Part shown: positions 57,095 to 64,000 of the stretch, piece after piece
Layout of the letters: each line of letters begins with the position of its first letter
Numbering within the stretch: the first letter of the stretch is position 1
From: Agriotes lineatus
Lineage: Eukaryota > Arthropoda > Insecta > Coleoptera > Elateridae
Assembly: GCA_940337035.1 (NCBI GenBank)
Contig: CALNHX010005157.1
Location: 48,570-112,569 of the forward strand
Length of the DNA: 64,000 bases
Direction of reading: 5' to 3'
Translations under genes and position numbers: made by a program
The notes under the pieces: generated by a model
Databases searched by the model: none
What the model saw: only the letters and a program-made list of their open reading frames with translations
What the model was told of the DNA's origin: nothing

Positions 57095-59905
57095 CGTATT
57101 AAAATTTATCATTTTGGGTTTGGCTGTTGTGAAGTTGGCCCGTTCCAAACAGGGGTATTACCTATAATATAGAGATGTGTAAACAAATGCTGAAAATAAC
57201 TAAAAAATTATAAGTAAACGCTAAAAATCGATTCCCACTAAGACATGGTCAAATTATAATTTTGCGTTTAGCCCGACCCAAATAGGGGTGCAGGTTATAG
57301 TATACATAAATGTAAACAAACGCTGAAAATATCTAAACAAACGTAAACAAACAATAAACAAACGATTCCCACCAGGAAATTGTCAATTTATTATTTTGGG
57401 TTTGGCTGCCGTGAAGTTGGCCCGACCCAAATAGGGGTGCTGGTTATAGTATACAGAGGTGTAAACAAACGCTGAAAATAGCTAAATAAACGTAAACAAA
57501 CAATAAACAAACGATTCCCACCAAGAAATTGTCAATTTATCATTTTGGGTTTGGCTGCCGTGAAGTTGGCCCAACCCAAATAGGGGTGCTGGTTATAGTA
57601 TACAGAGGTGTAAACAAACGCTGAAAATAGCTAAACAAACGTAAACAAACGATAAACAAACGATTTCCACCAAGAAATTGTATATTTATCATTTTGGGTT
57701 TGGCTGCCGTGAAGTTGGCCCGACCCAAATAGGGGTGCTGGTTATAGTATACAGAGGTGTAGCCAAACGCTGAAAATAGCTAAACAAACGTAAACAAACG
57801 ATAAACAAACGATTCCCACCAAGAAATTGTCAATTTATCATTTTGGGTTTGGCTGCCGTGAAGTTGGCCCGACCCAAATAGGGGTGCTGGTTATAGTATA
57901 CAGAGGTGTAAACAAACGCTGAAAATAGCTAAACAAACGTAAACAAACGATAAACAAACGATTCCCACCAAGAAATTGTCAATTTATCATTTTGGGTTTG
58001 GCTGCCGTGAAGTTGGCCCGACCCAAATAGGGGTGCTGGTTATAGTATACAGAGGTGTAAACAAACGCTGAAAATAGCTAAACAAACGTAAACAAACGAT
58101 AAACAAACGATTTCCACCAAGAAATTGTATATTTATCATTTTGGGTTTGGCTGCCGTGAAATTGGTCCGACCCAAATAGGGGTGCTGGTTATAGTATACA
58201 GAGGTGTAAACAAACGCTGAAAATAGCTAAACAAACGTAAACAAACAATAAACAAACGATTCCCACCAAGAAATTGTCAATTTATCATTTTGGGTTTGGC
58301 TGCCGTGAAGTTGGCCCGACCCAAATAGGGGTGCTGGTTATAGTATACAGAGGTGTAAACAAACGCTGAAAATAGCTAAACAAACGTAAACAAACAATAA
58401 ACAAACGATTCCCACCAGGAAATTGTCAATTTATCATTTTGGGTTTGGCTGCCGTGAAGTTGGCCCGACCCAAATAGGGGTGCTGGTTATAGTATACAGA
58501 GGTGTAAACAAACGCTGAAAATAGCTAAACAAACGTAAACAAACGATAAACAAACGATTCCCACCAAGAAATTGTTAATTTATCATTTTGGGTTTGGCTG
58601 CCGTGAAGTTGGCCCGACCCAAATAGGGGTGCTGGTTATAGTATACAGAGGTGTAAACAAACGCTGAAAATAGCTAAACAAACGTAAACAGACGATAAAC
58701 AAACGATTCCCACCAAGAAATTGTCAATTTATCATTTTGGGTTTGGCTGCCGTGAAGTTGGCCCGACCCAAATAGGGGTGCTGGTTATAGTATACAGAGG
58801 TGTAAACAAACGCTGAAAATAGCTAAACAAACGTAAACAAACAATAAACAAACGATTCCCACCAGGAAATTGTCAATTTATCATTTTGGGTTTGGCTGCC
58901 GTGAAGTTGGCCCGACCCAAATAGGGGTGCTGGTTATAGTATACAGAGGTGTAAACAAACGCTGAAAATAGCTAAACAAACGTAAACAAACGATAAACAA
59001 ACGATTCCCACCAAGAAATGGTCAATTTATCATTTTGGGTTTGTCTGCCGTGAAGTTGGCCCGACCCAAATAGGGGTGCTGGTTATAGTATACAGAGGTG
59101 TAAACAAACGCTGAAAATAGCTAAACAAACGTAAACAAACGATAAACAAACGATTCCCACCAAGAAATTGTCAATTTATCATTTTGGGTTTGGCTGCCGT
59201 GAAGTTGGCCCGACCCAAATAGGGGTGCTGGTTATAGTATACAGAGGTGTAAACAAACGCTGAAAATAGCTAAACAAACGTAAACAAACGATAAACAAAC
59301 GATTTCCACCAAGAAATTGTCAATTCATTAGTTTGGGTTTGGCTGCCGTGAAGTTGGCCCGACCCAAATAGGGGTGCTGGTTATAATATACAGAGGTGTA
59401 AACAAACGCTGAAAATAGCTAAACAAACGTAAACAAACAATAAACAAACGATTCCCACCAAGAAATTGTCAATTTATCATTTTGGGTTTGGCTGCCGTGA
59501 AGTTGGCCCGACCCAAATAGGGGTGCTGGTTATAGTATACAGAGGTGTAAACAAACGCTGAAAATAGCTAAACAAACGTAAACGAACAATAAACAAACGA
59601 TTCCCACCAAGAAATTGTCAATTTATCATTTTGGGTTTGGCTGCCGTGAAGTTGGCCCGACCCAAATAGGGGTGCTGGTTATAGTATACAGAGGTGTAAA
59701 CAAACGCTGAAAATAGCTAAACAAACGTAAACAAACGATAAACAAACGATTCCCACCAAGAAATTGTCAATTTATCATTTTGGGTTTGGCTGCCGTGAAG
59801 TTGGCCCGACCCAAATAGGGGTGCTGGTTATAGTATACAGAGATGTAAACAAACGCTAAAAATAGCTAAACAAACGTAAACAAAAGATAAACAAACGATT
59901 CCCTT
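57095..59905 (-). repeat. 149-bp satellite array, right arm (about 19 units)
   Basis: Same unit as the left arm in reverse complement (CGATAAACAAACGATTCCCA, ACCAAGAAATTGTCAATTT, GGGTGCTGGTTATAGTATAC). Period 149 was checked at 57,363, 57,512, 57,661 and 57,810. Units here are more alike than in the left arm, except the inner edge (57,095-57,360), which is diverged. Repeated open frames such as at 57,540-57,728 and 57,987-58,175 are by-products. Confidence 0.95.
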
Positions 59906-59952
59906 TGACGTATTACTAATTTTTGTCTGGGTTTGGCCAACTTCACAGACAT

Positions 59953-60886
59953 GATATCGCCCCTTGGGGGGCGCTGGAACGATCCAGGGGGGCGATAGTA
60001 GCCTCGGGTGCATTTGGGGGGCGGTGAATAAAAATAAGGGGGCGGTGAAAGCTTAAAGAAGGAAGAGAAGATAAGAAGATTTAGAAAAACCATTCGTACA
60101 TAATTCATCTGTTGTGTAACATAGTGTAACAGTATTTTCCAAATAAACACACAATGTGCAAGTTACAGGTTTATTTATTTTATGAAGACTATTTACCATT
60201 ATTAAATGTTCTTATTCTTCTTCAAGCCATTTATTACTTTATTTATTCAGTCTGTTTATTCTCCGTTTCTTTAATTTTACTTTATCACACCCTTTAATAC
60301 ACCATCCATAAAGTAAATACCATATAATAAAGGGCTTTTATTATTCAAATTTGCTTTTACTCAAAATACAGGTTACAAATTCAGAAAAGATTTGTTTATT
60401 TTAATAATATCGTTTTCTCTAGCAATAATACTTTATACAAAATTTCTATATGGTATATTTTATTATAACATTACATAATTGACTTTTTCAGATAATCATA
60501 TGAGTTTGGCTTTCACTTTAGTTATTCCGAGTGTCAGTTAATACCTACAAATTAAAATCTAAGCTCTGATGTTACCAAACAACTATCCCAACTAAATCAG
60601 CTTATATGCTCGAACGTTTTTAATAAACTATTCGCAATTTAACAGTAACTGCATCTAACATTTATTAAACAATTCTCAAATATTTATGTTGTTCTTTTAA
60701 TGTATAAATCCTTTCTGGTACTTTTTAATTGCTAATTAATTTATTCTTTCAAAATAATTTCCTACCTAGAAATACTCAGTCTCAAGTCTCTGTTTATTCG
60801 CTTAAAGAATGTAGATTTCCAGGGGGCGCTGAGTAATTTTTTTTTCGAAAAGGGGGCGGTAGGCCAAATAAGTTTGGGAACCACTG
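59953..60886. other. Right part of the hAT element
   Basis: Begins with the second GATATCGCC copy, then G-rich blocks (GGGGGGCGCTGG, GGGGGGCGATAG), AT-rich filler and a G-rich end (AGGGGGCGGTAGGCC) before the terminal repeat. No frame resembles a transposase. Confidence 0.8.
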
Positions 60887-60894
60887 GTCTAGAG

Positions 60895-61011
60895 CAAAAG
60901 AGATGGCAATGGACAGGAAGCTATGGAAACAATTTTGTGTATCTCAACCCTAAGAACAGCACCCCGCGACATGGAAAGGTAGAAAAGGACGGAAGTATGT
61001 ATGTATATATG
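60895..61011 (+). pseudogene. C-terminal tail of the RTE-type protein after the insertion
   Basis: Reads AKEMAMDRKLWKQF then, after a stop, a TWKGRKGRKYV-like end and the TATG-rich tail. It continues the RPRNTW...SRSR frame interrupted at 51,884, which confirms that the hAT landed inside this gene. Confidence 0.8.
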
Positions 61012-61068
61012 TAGAGTATCAAAAGAAACAAAGAGAGAACTTAAAATTTAAGTCTTTATATACTCGTA
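61012..61068 (+). repeat. Right member of the 57-bp direct repeat
   Basis: TAGAGTATCAAAAGAAACAA... matches 48,574-48,630 at about 86%. Confidence 0.6.
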
Positions 61069-61489
61069 ATTATACTATATCGCGATTCGACGACAGTTTT
61101 ATACGTTGTGCACAAATTCTCGACAATCATTAAACTTGAAATAAATACATTTGCCAATCCTGTCACCCTGTAGAATGTTGTTTTTGGTCATTTTACCCAT
61201 ATTTCTAAAGAATTATACATTTCAGAAAATGTAGATGAACCATATAATAATAATTATAATAGAAGTATTAAACAATTAGAATAGCAAGGACATTAAATAC
61301 TAATATTCTAAAACCTGAAATTATAAACAAGATATCTGATGTTCGCACTTGAAATTACGTTTGTGTACTAACATCAATAATAACTATTCTGTGTGATATG
61401 ATTTATTAATTACGCTCGCTTTCCGCTCACTATTCCATAGATCATTTGATGCAGCGTCATGATTTTTACAATTTAAGCCGAACAACGCA
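61069..61489. other. AT-rich stretch, nothing recognised
   Basis: No feature supported. Confidence 0.35.
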
Positions 61490-62110
61490 TTAATAGAAAT
61501 TTTAAACTATCTTCCCCTCTAGAACAGAACCGGCTCTGTTTACACGCGGCGGTTGAAAACGAACCGTTAAACTGCTTACTCCTCGAAGCACCTTTAACGC
61601 CGAATTACGCAACGCTGTCCATAACTGATCAACAGCTAAAAGCATTATCGGCGGACGAGAATCCCGGATCGCCCCGAAGCTAATCTCCTCCAAGAGGCAG
61701 TTGTTCACCAGCCCCCACATCCCCGTTCTGATGGAAACCCTTCACGTGTGACACTATGCATCCTACAGGAGGCCAGTCTGTTTACCAACTTCACAGTTTC
61801 GTTTATGTGGAATCTCTCAACGCTTAGCATGACGCACCCTCCAGGAGGCCGAACCGCTACTCAACTCCGATACCGCCATCCAGAGACTGATGCAGCTCCT
61901 CGGGTTTTACTTGTTTCCTTTTAGGCCCCACACCTTAGTCGAGCGCTTCTTCGTGCCCTTGCTAACCCCGAGCCTGGAACCACCACTCCGTACAGAAAGA
62001 AGAGCTACCAGTACAGCCAGCGCGTAATCACGCACCCTAATCACTTAACTTATTACAACTTAATTATTAATTATTGTACATTTTTTATCTATATCCATGA
62101 AATAAAATCT
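61490..62110 (+). other. GC-richer segment ending in a poly(A)-signal-like site, identity unknown
   Basis: Clearly more C-rich than its flanks. Fragmentary plus-strand frames such as NEPLNCLLLEAPLTPNYA and LLGFYLFPFRPHTLVERF suggest decayed coding sequence, but no family is recognised. Two TCCTACAGGAGGCC/CCTCCAGGAGGCC words occur 90 bp apart. AATAAAATCTTAATC at 62,100 could be a poly(A) signal. It may be the remains of an LTR-type element or a host 3' exon. Confidence 0.25.
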
Positions 62111-63286
62111 TAATCAATCACCGCTCCAGTGTTCTGATTAACATGCCAACCCCAAAAAGCTGAGCCGAGCTATATAACAAGTATATTTTTGTGTTATGTG
62201 GATAAAATAACAACTGCGTAATGACATATTAGGGTTTTTTCCTAGCTATTGAAACAAATTATTCAAATATTATCATCAATATTTAAGAAAAATTAATAAC
62301 AATAATAATTTGTTCAACAGTAATGGTATCAAGCTTAAATACGATGGTTTAAATGGGTAGAACATTTGTGATTCTAAGCAGGCATTAAGTAGGAGTGTTT
62401 CTATCAGTGTACAAGAATATTTACGTACAAAAACTTATTAGTGTCAAAAGAAGAAAATATACTTTTATCTCACGAAATAGATACAGCACCATTATTGTAT
62501 AATAAAAGACAATTATATAAAGGTTTGAACTAAATAAAAATCAAAATTAAATTTAACCAAACAATAACATAAAGTTAATAAATAGTAAGTTATTTTAAAT
62601 AGTAGAAACGATAATCTTACATAAAGCTATAGAGCAATGTTATTTACTCTTCAGCGTTTCAAACTTTAGACACTTAGCCAATTGACACCTAATAAAGCAT
62701 TTACGTACTTAATATAACTTAGGTATCAAGTCGGGAAAATTCACATCGATTAAGAAGCTCGAGCATTGCACAAAAAACTACACATTTGTTATATTTCTAC
62801 ATTCAAAATCATTGAGTAAAGTTATATTTTGCACCATCGCAACCATTAGAGCATGGAAACGGCGATATTCGTTTAAGGTTACGCAATACTGAAGTGTATG
62901 GTTGGTGACACTGTTAGTATTAGTCATATTAGAAGTTAGCAGATTGAGTTTTGGATTAGTCAGTGTCAAATAAAAAACAAAGCCTAACGTCGAATTTTAC
63001 ATAGACTTAGAGTGCCGCCAACACTTCAGTACTGCCAAACACATAACATCAACTGAACCTGCTTATTATGCTTCACTACATAAATCGAGTTCTTCTCAGC
63101 TTGGTTATGTTATGACATTGAATGTGAAAAGTGGTTTTACGGAATTCGTAAAATAATAAACGTCACATTTCTAAACTAGTTGTGTAATGTACTATTTGTC
63201 AACGTTTAAGCCCCCTCGTGGTATCTTTCTATGCCAATGTCGTTTTCTTAATTCACTTTAGGGAATGATGAATTGTGTGACTTTGT
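62111..63286. other. AT-rich stretch, nothing recognised
   Basis: No feature supported. Confidence 0.35.
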
Positions 63287-63998
63287 TTGTTACAAAAATG
63301 TACTTTACGCAGCTGCTGTATAAGGGTATTGTGGCTCACATACTGGCCAACGCAACTCAATTTTTCAGAGATAGTAATTATATTAAGACCCAGAAAAGAT
63401 CCAGCTGAACCTGCAGCATATCTACCTATCATTAGTTTTCTTTCTATTGTTTCCAAACACCTAGAAAAATTTCTGCTCAATGAAATTGTTCATGATCACC
63501 AGTTTTATTTTCGGATAGCCATTCGACAATCCAACAATGCCACAGTATAGCGAATACTATTACAAGGCCTTGGAAAGCAAGCCTTCAACAAAGTATTGAA
63601 TTTGGGACTATTGTTTACAGTTAAGGTTACACTCGCACATAAACATTATCTGATAATGAACTCTGGTTTACCTTATCGCAATTTGAAAGTTAAGTTTACC
63701 AACGAAGTTTCAACATACTATCAGAATACCTCCGGGGTCCCTCAAGGAAGTGCCATTTTATTTTCTATATTCAACAAACCTTGCAGGGGATAAAAATCCA
63801 ATAACCGTATCGCGTTACTTTCAAAATCACCTAATTATTACTTGCAATTGGATGGAAAAATGGCAAATTCAAGTAAACGGAATTAAGTCAGCTCATGTGA
63901 CATTTGCTTTACGTCTACAGCAGTGCCCGTTCACCTATCGTTTTCCAGTGTTCCAGTATCTTAATCTAGGGAAGTCCGTTACTTGGGAATTTATTTAG
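63287..63998 (+). pseudogene. Jockey-type reverse transcriptase, decayed, runs off the window
   Basis: Three frames carry consecutive RT blocks: SEIVIILRPRKDPAEPAAYL then SIVSKHLEKFLLNEIV..HQF (fingers, 63,360-63,510); KVKFTNEVSTYYQNTSGVPQ..FSIF (motif B, 63,685-63,775); and ITCNWMEKWQIQVNGIKSAH..YLNLG (C-terminal to motif C, 63,830-63,975). Motif A and the catalytic Asp pair are lost between frames. The 3' end is outside the window. Confidence 0.7.
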
Positions 63999-64000
63999 AC

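Larger units (their letters stand above)
51914..59952. mobile_element. 8.0-kb foldback element with inverted satellite arrays
   Basis: Ends are ATGTCTGTGAAGTTGGCC on the left and its reverse complement on the right, within nearly matching terminal segments of about 60 bp (both include AGTAATACGTCAAA). Each arm then becomes an array of a 149-bp unit, about 7 copies left and 19 right, in opposite orientations. Past the arrays the inverted homology resumes at 53,640-53,805 and 55,540-55,700. The loop has no intact gene, only later insertions. A perfect 9-bp duplication flanks the whole. Drosophila FB elements share long inverted arms made of tandem repeats and 9-bp duplications and are linked to Mutator-like transposases; membership of that group is inferred from architecture alone. 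Confidence 0.85.
51885..60886. mobile_element. hAT-type non-autonomous element, itself split by a foldback element
   Basis: The left end CAGTGATTCCCAAA and right end TTTGGGAACCACTG are inverted repeats of the common CAGTG-TTCCCAAA hAT type, flanked by a perfect 8-bp duplication. Without the foldback insertion and its duplicated 9 bp the element would be about 954 bp: a short left segment, then 59,953-60,886 with GGGGGGCGCTGGAAC, AACGATCCAGGGGGGCG and GGGGGCGGT blocks near both ends and AT-rich filler. No transposase frame is present, so it is non-autonomous. Confidence 0.9.
48640..61011 (+). mobile_element. RTE-type retrotransposon split by a 9-kb hAT insertion
   Basis: Coding remnants run from 48,664 to 51,884 and resume at 60,895, ending in a TATG-rich tail (AGTATGTATGTATATATG) at about 60,993-61,011. 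Subtracting the inserted hAT and one copy of its 8-bp duplication leaves about 3.36 kb, a normal length for an RTE. The microsatellite-like tail rather than poly(A) also fits RTE. The 57-bp direct repeats flank this unit. Confidence 0.75.

Noticed and set aside
57540..59865. Repeated 61-62 codon frames on the minus strand
   Set aside because: They recur with the 149-bp satellite and reflect the repeat sequence; there is no start context or domain.
51960..59905. Possible CRISPR-like array
   Set aside because: The whole 149-bp unit repeats with no unique spacers, and the genome is eukaryotic.

Overview
This window looks like an arthropod, probably insect, genome segment with no recognisable host gene. 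It is AT-rich and spliceable coding exons are not evident. The tree of elements (CR1/Jockey/I/RTE-type non-LTR retrotransposons, mariner/Tc1, hAT and foldback DNA transposons, tRNA-derived SINEs, hairpin MITEs) is typical of a large, transposon-rich insect intergenic or intronic region. I cannot place it to an order from sequence alone. Family names below rest on motif recognition by eye, not on searches.

Layout. 1-3,500: the end of an unrecognised ORF, then several nested-palindrome MITEs. 3,505-5,840: a CR1-like retrotransposon with a SAP + coiled-coil + SGNH-like ORF1 and an endonuclease, but no reverse transcriptase (3' part missing). 6,010-11,721: a nearly intact I-clade retrotransposon (CCHC ORF1; 1,224-codon endonuclease/RT/RNase H ORF2; A-tail), whose ORF1 is broken by a 7-bp tandem duplication. 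12,358-15,350: a TA-flanked MITE, hairpins and plain AT-rich DNA. 15,355-19,450: a dispersed-repeat fragment, a SINE and a minus-strand Jockey-like element with several frameshifts. 19,450-28,500: mostly featureless DNA with hairpin MITEs and two SINEs, one flanked by a perfect 11-bp target duplication. 28,513-31,400: a 5'-truncated Jockey RT lying between perfect Tc1-type inverted ends, a mariner fossil on the minus strand and a truncated SINE. 32,600-45,700: several copies of one dispersed repeat (GACA tract plus antisense tRNA-like segment), foldback elements and long unannotatable stretches. 46,154-47,003: a decayed mariner transposase. 48,574-61,068: a nested composite. 63,287-64,000: a decayed Jockey-like RT running off the edge.

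The most striking object is the nested composite. An RTE-type retrotransposon (ending in a TATG-rich tail) is split by a hAT element with CAGTG ends and a perfect 8-bp duplication (GTCTAGAG). That hAT is itself split by an 8,039-bp foldback element with ATGTCTGTGAAG ends and a perfect 9-bp duplication (GATATCGCC). The foldback arms carry oppositely oriented arrays of a 149-bp satellite, about 7 units on the left and 19 on the right, each unit built partly from CGTTTGTTTA decamers. Its loop holds further insertions: a mariner fragment, a TSD-flanked inverted-repeat/SINE unit and a 771-bp TA-flanked palindromic element. This architecture recalls Drosophila FB/Mutator-type foldback elements by analogy of structure and 9-bp duplication; relatedness is inference.

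No host pathway or operon can be described. The elements are linked only by their insertion order, which the nesting and target duplications let one read directly.
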